64,000 bases of DNA from Pseudomonas viciae (GTDB lineage: Bacteria; Pseudomonadota; Gammaproteobacteria; Pseudomonadales; Pseudomonadaceae), in assembly GCF_004786035.1 (NCBI RefSeq), contig NZ_CP035088.1:274001-338000 (forward strand), given 5' to 3'. Each line of letters starts with the position of its first letter. Positions within the stretch are counted from its first letter, which is position 1. Positions 1 through 7,901 of this stretch are shown one piece after another. Both the position numbers and the translations under genes were made by a program. The notes below the pieces were generated by a model, which was not told where the DNA came from, did not search any database, and saw only the letters and a program-made list of their open reading frames with translations.

Positions 1-228
1 TTGGCGGGGGATGGCGATGCTGCCCAGTCCGCTGCGGGTAAATTGCTCAATCTCTGACCAAGGCAGCTTGCGCTGTTGATCGCGCCGCGCCGCCTGTTGA
101 CGGGCGACCTGTGCCAGGTCATGGGCGGCCTTGATGGCCTCGGTATCGTTGCGCAGCACCTGCGCGGGTAGCAACAGGGGTGCGACGTCCAGGTCGCTCT
201 GGACCTTTGCTTGCGCCAGATCAGACAT
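1..228 (-). CDS. sfnB: SfnB-family sulfur acquisition oxidoreductase, N-terminal part (cut by window edge)
   Basis: Only the first 76 codons lie in the window; the gene runs off the left edge. The reverse-strand translation begins MSDLAQAKVQSDLDVAPLLL and continues with the PAQVLRNDTEAIKAAHDLA and LPWSEIEQFTRSGLG segments that I recognise from SfnB-type acyl-CoA-dehydrogenase-like flavoproteins of Pseudomonas. These are flavin monooxygenase-like enzymes used during growth on sulfones and other organosulfur sources. The cystine transporter and D-cysteine desulfhydrase genes just upstream on the same strand fit a sulfur-scavenging role. The ATG is overlapped by the stop of a short upstream ORF (TGATG), suggesting translational coupling. 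Family call is fairly secure, exact substrate unknown. Confidence 0.75.
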   Translation of the reverse strand, partial: MSDLAQAKVQSDLDVAPLLLPAQVLRNDTEAIKAAHDLAQVARQQAARRDQQRKLPWSEIEQFTRSGLGSIAIPRQ

Positions 229-296
229 CACCGCCACTCCGTGGCTGCAGGCAGTGCCTTGACGTCCTGCTCCGGGACGATTGTGTTCCGTACCAT
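228..296 (-). CDS. Possible 22-codon leader ORF coupled to sfnB
   Basis: On the minus strand an ATG at 296 is preceded by GAGGTGGGT, a plausible ribosome binding site, and opens a 22-codon frame starting MVRNTIVPEQ and ending ATEWR. Its TGA overlaps the sfnB ATG (TGATG), the arrangement expected of a translationally coupled leader. It has no Cys or Met run that would make it an obvious sulfur-sensing attenuator. It could equally be chance; at this length coding cannot be judged from one genome. Confidence 0.3.
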   Translation of the reverse strand: MVRNTIVPEQDVKALPAATEWR

Positions 297-314
297 ACCC
301 ACCTCACATCTCAA

Positions 315-338
315 GAAAACGCCGCGATGAATGCGGCG
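315..338 (-). terminator. Candidate rho-independent terminator upstream of sfnB
   Basis: Read on the minus strand, CGCCGC and GCGGCG (320-325 and 333-338) form a six-pair stem with a seven-base loop, directly followed by GTTTTCTT. It lies between the unrecognised gene at 537-1307 and sfnB, so it would separate the two transcripts. The T-run is short, so termination may be partial. Confidence 0.5.
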
Positions 339-472
339 AACGAAAAATCAAGAATGTCCGGTGGTCCGGTGTATATACCCTAAACGTGTGTAAATTATTT
401 ATGAACTAACTTTTAGGAATATGTATAGGTTGGATTTAAATTGGGGCTATACGCGCACTGGGGCGAGGCGGC

Positions 473-508
473 TTTTGTGGCGAGGGGGCAAGCTCCCTCG
501 CCACAAAA
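473..508. repeat. Short REP-type hairpin (GTGGCGAGGG family)
   Basis: Fourteen-base arms TTTTGTGGCGAGGG and CCCTCGCCACAAAA face each other around an eight-base centre. This is the GTGGCGAGGG type of Pseudomonas intergenic repeat, present at several other sites in the window. It lies just after the stop codon of the 537-1307 gene and may protect or end that transcript. The rest of the 229-536 gap holds the leader ORF and the terminator described separately, plus an AT-rich stretch around 380-440. Confidence 0.7.
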
Positions 509-536
509 AGCGGTCCTCGCAAAAGCGTTTTCCGTA

Positions 537-1307
537 TCAGGTTTTTTTGCGTCGCGGCTCGGCCGCCATGAGGGCTTCTTTGGGCGGGTTTTTCAGGTAG
601 GGGTTGGCACAACCGATCTTCAGCGTCAGCGGTGGTGCCCACAGGGAGTTGTTGCCCACGCGGTCGAGGATGCAGTAGGTCACCTCCAGGCGCAGGTCTT
701 CCCCCGCTTCGAGAATGATCTCTGGCGGCACCCAGATGTTGATCGGCTGGCCTACTTCGCCAGGTTTGATCCGGGGCAGGTCCATGCGCACGTCGCCCCA
801 GCGCAGGGTGATCGCATCGTCGGCAGTCATGTTCAGGTAGGGTTCGATCGTCAGCGGTACGCCGCGCTTGATCTGGTTCGGGTTCACGCCCTGGCGCCGA
901 ATGGCCGCAGGAATACGCACCGGTGCCAGCCCCTGGTTTTCCTCGCCACTCAGAGCGGGCGGCTGGCCGCCGGGGCAATCGAGCTTGACCTGCACCTGCT
1001 GCGTGGCTGATAGCGCCGGCCCGCGCCCGACCTGCATCACGCGATAATGGATGCGCGACGTCCCGTTGACGATGAAACTCTCCGGCACCCGCAACGTCAC
1101 GATCTCTTGTGTATCTGACTCCGACAGCAGGCGGGAGCCAACGTAGCAGTTGTCCCAGAACAGTTCGATCAGATCGCCCGCGTCCATGCCAGGGTAGGGC
1201 GCGATAGCGACCTCCAGGTGGGCTGCGCTGGTGATGTTGATGCCGGTGCGGTGGGCATTGGCCAGGGAGGGCGCGGCCAGTTCAGGGATGGTTGACGTAC
1301 ATGTCAT
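537..1307 (-). CDS. Unrecognised 256-residue protein, two-part beta-rich appearance
   Basis: I do not recognise this protein. The frame is open further upstream, but the ATG at 1307 has a strong AAGGAGAACACC ribosome site, so I start there (MTCTSTIPELAAPS). There is no signal peptide or membrane segment. Two halves look similar in layout: each has a segment with an amidated-acidic core (DAGDLIELFWDN near residue 43 and TADDAITLRWGD near 160) followed by a valine-rich stretch ending in a charged pattern (LRVPESFIVNG; IWVPPEIILEAGEDLRLEVTY). That suggests an internal duplication of a beta-sandwich-like domain of roughly 110 residues. It ends in a basic tail (PRRKKT). It sits alone between AT-rich gaps next to the sulfur genes, with no clear operon partner. 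A cytoplasmic location is inferred only from the absence of export signals. Confidence 0.75.
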   Translation of the reverse strand: MTCTSTIPELAAPSLANAHRTGINITSAAHLEVAIAPYPGMDAGDLIELFWDNCYVGSRLLSESDTQEIVTLRVPESFIVNGTSRIHYRVMQVGRGPALSATQQVQVKLDCPGGQPPALSGEENQGLAPVRIPAAIRRQGVNPNQIKRGVPLTIEPYLNMTADDAITLRWGDVRMDLPRIKPGEVGQPINIWVPPEIILEAGEDLRLEVTYCILDRVGNNSLWAPPLTLKIGCANPYLKNPPKEALMAAEPRRKKT

Positions 1308-1785
1308 GGTGTTCTCCTTGATGCTTGAAAACGAAGTCCGTTTCGGGTGTATCACGGCGGTTAGTAATAGCGGCATATTTTATTTGCGCCGTTGCGCAGA
1401 ATTAAAATGATGTGCTTCGCCCGTTGCTCTCTAGATAAGGGGTCGCTAGTTGCAGTGTCAATAGAGGCACTTGGTTAATAATTAATTGGGTAAGGCTTCA
1501 GAAACATCCTACGCATGGATGTTAGTAATACTCGGGGCCAAACGCCCTTTTCCTAGGCTTATCTGTTCGCGAAAAAAAACGTGAGGGGCACCCGCTGGCC
1601 AGAGCGGGTTAGAGCATAGCCCGAAGTGAAGTGTTACGAGAGGTATGCATATACCGCACATAGAGTATGTCGAGGATGTCAGGTGCCGTGCAGGTTGTTT
1701 CGTTATGGGTAAGTTGACGGTGCAGTGTTGGCCTTGTCGTAGTTGCCTCACTCCCATCCCTGGAAGTGACGACACTACGAATAAC
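1308..1785. other. 478-bp gap without a convincing gene
   Basis: This stretch is lower in GC than its flanks. Its right part is downstream of tcyN and its left part is the promoter side of the 537-1307 gene. It contains a perfect seven-pair hairpin, ACCCGCT / AGCGGGT around GGCCAG near 1589-1609, which on the minus strand is followed ten bases later by a run of eight T and may act as a weak tcyN terminator. An open frame of 122 codons crosses it on the minus strand but starts inside tcyN in another frame and has an improbable composition, so it is not called. Confidence 0.4.
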
Positions 1786-2547
1786 TTACTGGGTGCTGTG
1801 TCCGGCTGAGAGGAACTTGCTGAGAAACTGCCGAGTGCGTTCTTCCTTAGGGGCTGCAAACAAAGCCTTGGCTTCACCTTGTTCGACGATCACGCCTTTG
1901 TCGAAAAACACCACGCGGTTTGCCACGTCCCGGGCGAAGCCCATTTCGTGGGTGACGATGACCATGGTACGTTTTTCTTCGGCCAGGCCGCGAATGGTTG
2001 CCAGTACTTCGCCCACCAGTTCCGGGTCCAGGGCCGAGGTCGGCTCGTCGAACAGGATCACCGCCGGCTCCATCGCCAACGCCCGGGCAATCGCCACACG
2101 CTGTTGCTGGCCGCCGGAGAGGCGTCGCGGGTAGGCGTCCTCCTTGCCCGACAGGCCGACCTTGGTCAACAGCTTGCGGCCCAGGGCTTCGGCTTCGGCG
2201 CGCGGCGTCTTTTTCACCACCAGCGGACCTTCGATCACGTTCTCCAGCGCGGTGCGATGGGGGAACAGATTGAAGTTCTGGAACACAAAACCCACCTGCT
2301 GGCGCAAACGCCGCACCAGGTTCTGCTGCTGGTTCAATGGGCGGCTGCCATCGATCTCGATGTCGCCGACCTTGATCCGGCCGCTGCTGGGTTCTTCGAG
2401 GAAGTTCAGGCAGCGCAGGAAGGTGGTCTTGCCCGAGCCGCTGGGGCCGATGATCGCGACCACTTCGCCTTCTTCGATCTTCAGGTCGATGCCGTTGAGC
2501 ACTACCTGACCCTTGAACTGCTTTGTCAGTTTTTCCACGACAATCAT
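1786..2547 (-). CDS. tcyN: L-cystine ABC transporter, ATP-binding protein TcyN
   Basis: This is the ATPase of the cystine uptake system. The 253-residue protein has the Walker [10 protein letters not shown] (residues 34-42), a Q-loop in the FVFQNFNLFPH segment (about 88-97), the ABC signature LSGGQQQR (143-150), Walker B VILFDEP (163-169) and the switch His in IVTHE (about 200). It belongs to the polar amino acid ATPase subfamily (GlnQ/HisP type). The permease gene starts only three bases upstream and the binding protein overlaps that one, so tcyJ-tcyL-tcyN form one minus-strand operon. The neighbourhood with dcyD is the classic fliY-dcyD-yecS-yecC grouping of enterobacteria, which supports the cystine assignment over other amino acids. 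Confidence 0.93.
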   Translation of the reverse strand: MIVVEKLTKQFKGQVVLNGIDLKIEEGEVVAIIGPSGSGKTTFLRCLNFLEEPSSGRIKVGDIEIDGSRPLNQQQNLVRRLRQQVGFVFQNFNLFPHRTALENVIEGPLVVKKTPRAEAEALGRKLLTKVGLSGKEDAYPRRLSGGQQQRVAIARALAMEPAVILFDEPTSALDPELVGEVLATIRGLAEEKRTMVIVTHEMGFARDVANRVVFFDKGVIVEQGEAKALFAAPKEERTRQFLSKFLSAGHSTQ

Positions 2548-2550
2548 GGG

Positions 2551-3216
2551 TCAGGACTCCTGGTCATGCCGATTGACCCGGGCTTCCAGGACGTTCTGCA
2601 GGTGTGAGAGCACGCTTGCCAGAATCCAATAGATCAGCGCGGCGGCAAGGTACATGGTGAAGATTTCGAAGGTTCGCGCGGTGATCAACTGCGCCTGGCG
2701 GAACAGCTCCGGTACCTGGATGGTCGCCGCCAACGCGGTGTCCTTGACCAGGGAAATGAAGCTGTTGCCCAGCGGTGGCAGGGCGGTGCGGGCTGCTTGT
2801 GGCAGGATGGCCCGACGCAGGGTCTGGGCGCGGGTCATGCCGATGCTCGCCGCCGCTTCCCACTGGCCGCGCTCGATGGAGCTGATGGCGGCCCGCAGGA
2901 TTTCACACGCATAGGCGGCCATGTTCAGCGAGAAACCGATCAGGGCCGCCGGCAGCGGATCCAGTTCGACACCCAGTTGCGGCAACCCGTAGTAGATCAC
3001 GAACAACTGCACCAGCAACGGCGTGCCGCGAAAGAACGACACGTAGATGCGGGCGATCCAGCTCACCAGTTTGAAGCGCGACAGGCGCATCAGCGCCAGG
3101 CCGAACCCCAGCAGCAAGCCGAAGAACATGCCGCCCAGGCTGAGGATGACCGTGTAGTACGCGCCCTTGAGCAGGAAGGGCGCGGAGTCCAGTGCGAGTT
3201 GGAAAGCCTCTTCCAT
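2551..3216 (-). CDS. tcyL: L-cystine ABC transporter, permease TcyL
   Basis: Inner membrane permease of the cystine transporter, 221 residues. It starts MEEAFQLALDSAPFLLKGAY and has the typical membrane segments of His/Glu/Gln-type permeases: about residues 18-42, 55-78 and 88-108, then one near the C-terminus around 185-205. The EAA-loop for docking the ATPase is visible as EAAASIGMTRAQTLRRAILPQA (around residues 140-160, read as EAAASIG then ILPQA). Its ATG overlaps the stop of tcyJ by one base (TAATG), and the ATPase gene follows after three bases, so the three proteins are translated from one message. Assignment to cystine rests on the neighbours. Confidence 0.92.
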   Translation of the reverse strand: MEEAFQLALDSAPFLLKGAYYTVILSLGGMFFGLLLGFGLALMRLSRFKLVSWIARIYVSFFRGTPLLVQLFVIYYGLPQLGVELDPLPAALIGFSLNMAAYACEILRAAISSIERGQWEAAASIGMTRAQTLRRAILPQAARTALPPLGNSFISLVKDTALAATIQVPELFRQAQLITARTFEIFTMYLAAALIYWILASVLSHLQNVLEARVNRHDQES

Positions 3217-4010
3217 TATTGGGTGACGTCAGCGCTGAAGTATTTTTCCGATAGCTTTTTCAGCGTGCCGTCGGCGCGAAGTTTGTCGATGGCCTTGTTC
3301 ACCGCGTCCAGCAGTTCAGGCTCGCCTTTGCGCAGGGCAATGCCGGCTTCCTGGCGGGAGAACGCTTCGCCTGCGGCGGAAGTGTCCTTGGCTTTTTTGG
3401 CATATTCGAGCGCGGCGAGGCGGTCGATCAGAATGGCGTCGATACGGCCAACGCGCAGGTCCTGGAACTTGGTCGGATCATCTTCGTAGGTACGCACGTC
3501 AGCGCCGGGTACGTTGGCTTTTACCCATTGTTCGTAGTTGGTGCCCAGGCCTACGCCGACTTTCTTGCCAGCCAGGTCAGCGGCGGTCTTGATGGTGTCT
3601 TTATTCTTGGTCAGGGTCAGTGCCTGGATCCCGGAAACGGTATACGGCGTGGAGAAGTCATATTTTTTCTTGCGCTCTTCGGAGATGGTCACCTGGTTGA
3701 CCACCGCGTCGAGACGCTTGGACTCCAGCGCCGCGAGGATGCCGTCCCATTTGGTCGGCTGCAGCTTGACCTTCACGCCCAGCTCTTTGGCCAGGGCTTC
3801 GGAAAACTCCACTTCGAAACCGGCCAGCTTGCCGTCGGCGTCGACGAAGCTGAACGGTGGGTACGTGCCTTCCAGGCCGACGTTGATCACGCCTGCGTCC
3901 TTGATTTTTTGCAGCTGCTCACCGGCAACTGCCTGCCCCAACAGGCCGGCGCTCAAAGCCAGGCCCAGCGAACCCACCAACAGGTTGCGACGTAATGCGG
4001 AGAAATTCAT
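3216..4010 (-). CDS. tcyJ: L-cystine-binding periplasmic protein TcyJ (FliY)
   Basis: Solute-binding protein of the cystine transporter, 264 residues. A signal peptide is clear: basic start MNFSALRRNLL, hydrophobic core GSLGLALSAGLLG, cleavage probably after AVA (about residue 29). The mature part begins EQLQKIKDAGVINVGLEGTYPPFSF, the standard opening of family-3 amino acid binding proteins, and carries GFEVEFSEALAKELG near residue 65 and the DAVVNQVTIS segment near 105. It is the first gene of tcyJLN and its stop overlaps the tcyL start. Expression is probably sulfur-controlled through CysB in the 303-bp upstream gap, but I cannot identify a specific site. Confidence 0.93.
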   Translation of the reverse strand: MNFSALRRNLLVGSLGLALSAGLLGQAVAGEQLQKIKDAGVINVGLEGTYPPFSFVDADGKLAGFEVEFSEALAKELGVKVKLQPTKWDGILAALESKRLDAVVNQVTISEERKKKYDFSTPYTVSGIQALTLTKNKDTIKTAADLAGKKVGVGLGTNYEQWVKANVPGADVRTYEDDPTKFQDLRVGRIDAILIDRLAALEYAKKAKDTSAAGEAFSRQEAGIALRKGEPELLDAVNKAIDKLRADGTLKKLSEKYFSADVTQ

Positions 4011-4213
4011 GACAAGCCCCTGTGTTTTCTTATGAAGACGTTATTTTGGATGAGAAAAGGCGAAGCCGCGATCCGAAAAGATTGCCACATCCTGCCTTAA
4101 AGCAACCCGGGCGTCTCGCGGCAAATGCGCCGGTGGCGAGACTATAGGGAGGCCTTTATAGATTGGAAAATAATATTAAATAAGTCACATATTCCAATAT
4201 GGAATGTTGATTC

Positions 4214-4302
4214 TGTGGGAGCGGGCTTGCTCGCGAAAGCTATTTGTCAGTCCCTGTGATGCTGAATGTGCCGACGCCTTCGCGAGCAAGCCCGCTCCCA
4301 CA
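4214..4302. repeat. REP pair (GTGGGAGCGGGC family), inverted
   Basis: Two facing copies of the motif TGTGGGAGCGGGCTTGCTCG (4214-4233) and its reverse complement (about 4277-4302) enclose a 45-base spacer. This is a typical Pseudomonas REP doublet. It lies between the tcyJ promoter region and the end of dcyD. The rest of the 4011-4313 gap is AT-rich around 4160-4210 and probably carries the tcyJ promoter; I see no defined operator. Confidence 0.85.
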
Positions 4303-4313
4303 AAAGCACTTAA

Positions 4314-5312
4314 CTAAGCCTGGAACGCCGCGTCATAGGCGAACAACGCCGGCGCGCCACCGGTGTGCAGGAAGATGATCGGGCCTTCGTCGAAGCGGTC
4401 GCGGCCAATGCCGTCGAGCAGGCCGGCCATGGCCTTGCCGGTGTAGACCGGATCCAGCAGCAGGCCTTCCTGGCTCGCCAGCAGCTTGACCGCCGCCAGT
4501 GTCCCGGCGTTCGGTTCGCCATACCGGGGGGCGAAATATTCGTCCCACAGGTTCACCTTGAAGGCGGCTGGAAGGGCAACATCCAACAGTTGCGCGGTAC
4601 GTTCGGCCAAGCCCTGGACCTTCGGAAACTGGTCTTCCTCGCTGCGCGAAACCGTAACGCCGATGACGGGAAGCTCCGGCAGCGTTTCACTCAGGGCCAG
4701 CGCCAGGCCGCTGTGGGTGCCGGCACTGCCCGAGGCCAGCACCACAGCGGCGAAATCGAGACCGGTGTCCTTGATCTGCTCGGCCAATTCCAGGCCGGCA
4801 CGTACATAGCCCAGCGCGCCCAAGGCGTTCGAACCGCCAATCGGCACCAGGTAGGGCTTTTTCCCGTTGCTGCGCAGGCGACCGGCGAGGGCTTGCAGTT
4901 GGTCGTCGGCGTTGTCCAGGTTTTCGACCAGTTCGACCTTGGCGTCGAACAGTTCCAGCAGCAGCCGGTTGCCGTTACCCAGGTAATTGCTGTCCTCGGT
5001 GCCGATGGGGTTTTCCAGCAAAGCCACGCAACCCAGGCCCAGCTTTGCCGCCAGGGCAGCGGTCTGGCGTACATGATTGGACTGGATCGCGCCGGCGGTG
5101 ATGAGGGTGTCGGCGCCCTGGGCCAGGGCGTCGGCAGCCAGGTATTCGAGTTTGCGCAGTTTGTTGCCGCCCAGCGCCAGGGGCGTCAGGTCGTCGCGCT
5201 TGATATAGATGTCGCGCCCGAGCCAGGTGGAGAGGCGGTCGAGCTTTTCCAGGGGTGTCGGGTGGCCGAGCAGGTCGAGACGATTAAAACGCGCCAACTG
5301 TTGATTGATCAT
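4314..5312 (-). CDS. dcyD: D-cysteine desulfhydrase
   Basis: PLP enzyme that splits D-cysteine into pyruvate, sulfide and ammonia; also homologous to ACC deaminase. The open frame extends far upstream through a REP, but the protein homologous to the family starts at the ATG at 5312 ([20 protein letters not shown]), giving 332 residues, the usual length. The PLP lysine is in the motif GGNKLRK (Lys51), followed by [20 protein letters not shown], the substrate-binding loop of the family, and the phosphate-binding [10 protein letters not shown] segment around 195-205. It lies upstream of the cystine transporter on the same strand, separated by a REP pair, so it may be transcribed alone. Together they allow use of D- and L-cystine as sulfur source. 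Confidence 0.92.
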   Translation of the reverse strand: MINQQLARFNRLDLLGHPTPLEKLDRLSTWLGRDIYIKRDDLTPLALGGNKLRKLEYLAADALAQGADTLITAGAIQSNHVRQTAALAAKLGLGCVALLENPIGTEDSNYLGNGNRLLLELFDAKVELVENLDNADDQLQALAGRLRSNGKKPYLVPIGGSNALGALGYVRAGLELAEQIKDTGLDFAAVVLASGSAGTHSGLALALSETLPELPVIGVTVSRSEEDQFPKVQGLAERTAQLLDVALPAAFKVNLWDEYFAPRYGEPNAGTLAAVKLLASQEGLLLDPVYTGKAMAGLLDGIGRDRFDEGPIIFLHTGGAPALFAYDAAFQA

Positions 5313-5435
5313 GGGGCCGTACTGATTGCAGGAGATGCCTGGACTATAGGCACGCGGATATTCATGGGCAACCGGCAATCGTTTATCGGGGCTTAAACCG
5401 GAGAGGGACTCCGATTTGTTGAGCCCTGGAAATCC

Positions 5436-5525
5436 TGTGGGAGCGGGCTTGCTCGCGAAGGGGCCGTCACATTCAACATCAATGCAGATTGGAAGTCCGT
5501 CTTCGCGAGCAAGCCCGCTCCCACA
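5436..5525. repeat. REP pair (GTGGGAGCGGGC family), inverted
   Basis: A copy of TGTGGGAGCGGGCTTGCTCG starting at 5436 faces its reverse complement ending at 5525, with a spacer of about 38 bases. It occupies the divergent gap between dcyD and betT (5313-5777). Beyond it, that gap contains the BetI-like palindrome reported separately and no gene. Confidence 0.85.
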
Positions 5526-5656
5526 GGGTTTGCGTTTGCCAGGGCATACGGTTGAGCCACTGAACGAATACACACCAAGCAGCGTCTACCCTCCCACGGG
5601 CTCGCGTAGGAAACGTGCCGTCGAGCCCTGCGATTAGTCCTTAGCTGCCTATTCAT

Positions 5657-5686
5657 GTTTAACTTGAACGTTCATTCAAGTTAAAC
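5657..5686. promoter_or_regulatory. Probable BetI operator upstream of betT
   Basis: Twelve-base perfect arms GTTTAACTTGAA and TTCAAGTTAAAC flank the six-base centre CGTTCA, giving a 30-bp near-palindrome about 90 bp before betT. The core TTGAACGTTCATTCAA closely matches the known operator style of the TetR-type choline-responsive repressor BetI (core TTGAACGTTCAA). With a choline transporter next in line, control by BetI released by choline is the likely reading. No betI gene lies in this window, so the repressor would act from elsewhere. Confidence 0.75.
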
Positions 5687-5777
5687 CGTCGGTTTGCTGC
5701 CCGCTCACAACAGGAGGCTTGCCTTTGCCGAGTCCGTTTTCGACCGTCCCTCTTTCGCTTCCCGGGGTGCATCGCTC

Positions 5778-7778
5778 ATGAGTGCCTCGTCTCTTCCACC
5801 CAGCGGCCTGGTCCGCATGAATCCGCCGGTGTTTTACTTCGCCGCGACCTTCATTCTGCTATTCGGCCTGGTGGTTATTGCTGTGCCGGAGCAGGCCGGC
5901 GCCTGGCTGTTGGCGGCGCAGAACTGGGCGGCCAATACGGTCGGCTGGTATTACATGTTGGCGATGACCCTGTATCTGGTCTTCGTGGTGGTCACCGCCT
6001 TGTCCGGCTACGGCAAGATCAAGCTCGGTGCCGACCACGACGAACCCGAATTCAGTTACCTGTCCTGGGCCGGCATGCTCTTCGCCGCCGGGATCAGCAT
6101 CACGCTGTTTTTCTTTTGCGTCTCCGAGCCGCTGACCCACATGGTGCAGCCGCCTCAGGGCGAGGCCGGTACCGCGGACGCGGCGCGCCAGGCCATGCAG
6201 ATTCTGTTTCTGCACTGGGGCCTGCACGGCTGGGGGGTATTTGCTTTTGTCGGCATGGCCCTGGCGTATTTTGCCTATCGGCACAATCTGCCGCTGGCTC
6301 TGCGTTCGGCGCTGTACCCACTGATCGGCAAACGCATCAACGGTCCCATCGGCTATGCGGTGGACGGCTTCGGCATCATCGCCACCGTGTTCGGCCTCGG
6401 CGCGGATATGGGCTTTGGGGTATTGCACCTCAACTCCGGGCTCGATTACCTGTTTGGCATCGCCCACACCCAATGGATTCAAGTCGGCCTGATCGTGTTG
6501 ATGATGGGCGCGGCGATTCTCGTGGCGGTGGCCGGCGTCGACAAGGGCGTGCGGGTCATGTCCGACATCAACATGTTGCTGGCCTGCGCGCTGCTGCTGT
6601 TTGTGTTGTTCGCCGGGCCCACCCAGCATTTGCTCAACACCTTGATCCAGAACATCGGCGATTACCTTGGCGCCTTGCCGATGAAGAGTTTCGATCTGTA
6701 CGCCTACAACAAACCCAGTGACTGGCTCGGCGGTTGGACGGTGTTCTACTGGGCTTGGTGGATCGCGTGGTCGCCGTTCGTGGGGTTGTTCATCGCTCGG
6801 ATTTCCCGTGGCCGCACCATCCGCGAATTCGTGTTTGGCGTGTTGCTGATTCCCCTGGGGTTCACCCTGGCGTGGATGTCGATCTTCGGCAACAGCGCCA
6901 TCGACCAGGTGCTGAACCACGGCATGAGCGCCCTGGGCATGTCGGCCCTGGAAAACCCATCGATGAGCCTGTACTTGTTGCTGGAAACCTACCCGTGGAG
7001 CAAGACCGTCATCGCGGTCACGGTGTTCATCAGCTTCGTGTTCTTCGTTACGTCCGCCGACTCCGGCACCGTGGTGCTTTCGACGCTGTCGGCCAAGGGC
7101 GGCAACCCCGATGAAGACGGGCCGAAATGGCTGCGGGTGTTCTGGGGCGCGATGACCGCCCTGGTGACCAGCGCGTTGCTGTTCTCCGGCAGCATCGATG
7201 CCTTGAAGTCGGCGGTGGTGCTGACGTCGTTGCCGTTCTCGCTGATTCTGTTGCTGATGATGTGGGGCCTGCACAAGGCGTTCTACCTGGAATCCCAGAA
7301 GCAGATCGCGCAACTGCACTCCCTGGCACCGGTGTCGGGTGCACGCCGGGGCACGGGCGGCTGGCGCCAGCGCTTGAGCCAGGCGGTGCATTTTCCGTCC
7401 CGCGACGAGGTGTACCGTTTCCTCGACGCCACGGTGCGCCCGGCCATCGAAGAAGTGAAGGCGGTGTTCGCCGAGAAGGGCCTGACGGTGATGACCCAGC
7501 CAGACCCGGCCAACGACAGCGTCAGCCTGGAGATCGGCCACGGCGAGCAGCATCCGTTCATCTATCAGGTGCAGATGCGTGGCTACTTCACGCCGTCCTT
7601 CGCCCGAGGTGGCATGGGTTCCAAGGAACTCAACAACCGACGTTACTACCGTGCCGAAGTGCACCTGAGCGAAGGCAGCCAGGATTACGACCTGGTGGGC
7701 TATACCAAGGAGCAGGTCATCAACGACATCCTCGACCAGTACGAGCGGCACATGCAGTTCCTGCATCTGGTGCGCTGA
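5778..7778 (+). CDS. betT: BCCT-family choline transporter BetT
   Basis: Secondary transporter for choline, energised by protons or sodium, in the inner membrane. About 666 residues from the ATG at 5778; the frame is open 28 codons further, but no better start was seen. Twelve membrane segments of the betaine/carnitine/choline family cover residues 15-510. The BCCT core segment reads WAWWIAWSPFVGLFIARISR (about residues 330-349) and is a family hallmark; the glycine-rich GADMGFGVLHLNSGLDYLF segment in TM4-5 is also typical. The cytoplasmic C-terminal tail of about 140 residues is long, as in E. coli BetT, where the tail takes part in osmotic control. It stands alone without betIBA, but a BetI-like palindrome precedes it. 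Confidence 0.9.
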   Translation: MSASSLPPSGLVRMNPPVFYFAATFILLFGLVVIAVPEQAGAWLLAAQNWAANTVGWYYMLAMTLYLVFVVVTALSGYGKIKLGADHDEPEFSYLSWAGMLFAAGISITLFFFCVSEPLTHMVQPPQGEAGTADAARQAMQILFLHWGLHGWGVFAFVGMALAYFAYRHNLPLALRSALYPLIGKRINGPIGYAVDGFGIIATVFGLGADMGFGVLHLNSGLDYLFGIAHTQWIQVGLIVLMMGAAILVAVAGVDKGVRVMSDINMLLACALLLFVLFAGPTQHLLNTLIQNIGDYLGALPMKSFDLYAYNKPSDWLGGWTVFYWAWWIAWSPFVGLFIARISRGRTIREFVFGVLLIPLGFTLAWMSIFGNSAIDQVLNHGMSALGMSALENPSMSLYLLLETYPWSKTVIAVTVFISFVFFVTSADSGTVVLSTLSAKGGNPDEDGPKWLRVFWGAMTALVTSALLFSGSIDALKSAVVLTSLPFSLILLLMMWGLHKAFYLESQKQIAQLHSLAPVSGARRGTGGWRQRLSQAVHFPSRDEVYRFLDATVRPAIEEVKAVFAEKGLTVMTQPDPANDSVSLEIGHGEQHPFIYQVQMRGYFTPSFARGGMGSKELNNRRYYRAEVHLSEGSQDYDLVGYTKEQVINDILDQYERHMQFLHLVR

Positions 7779-7822
7779 TCGAGGCTCGAACAGAGCCCAC
7801 CGTTTTTCATCTGCGCCGGCCT

Positions 7823-7871
7823 CATCGCGAGCAAGGCATCACTTAATCCTGTGGCGAGCTTGCTCGCGATG
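7823..7871. repeat. Small REP-derived inverted repeat
   Basis: CATCGCGAGCAAG (7823-7835) faces CTTGCTCGCGATG (7859-7871), a 13-base perfect inverted repeat between betT and the convergent SDR gene. It is a shortened relative of the REP sequences elsewhere in the window. Confidence 0.7.
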
Positions 7872-7901
7872 GCGGTATGGCTGGCGACGCGGAAAAAAAC
7901 C

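Noticed and set aside
1509..1877. 122-codon minus-strand open frame downstream of tcyN
   Set aside because: It starts inside tcyN in another frame, has no ribosome site, and a proline/serine-rich, non-protein-like composition; treated as chance.
4214..4302. REP pair considered as a rho-independent terminator for dcyD or tcyJ
   Set aside because: It has no T-run on either side and is upstream of tcyJ and downstream of nothing on that strand except the dcyD promoter side; kept as a repeat only.
5859..7766. 635-codon open frame antisense to betT
   Set aside because: Long antisense frames are expected opposite GC-rich Pseudomonas genes with strong third-position bias; its translation is His/Gln/Arg rich with no family motif.
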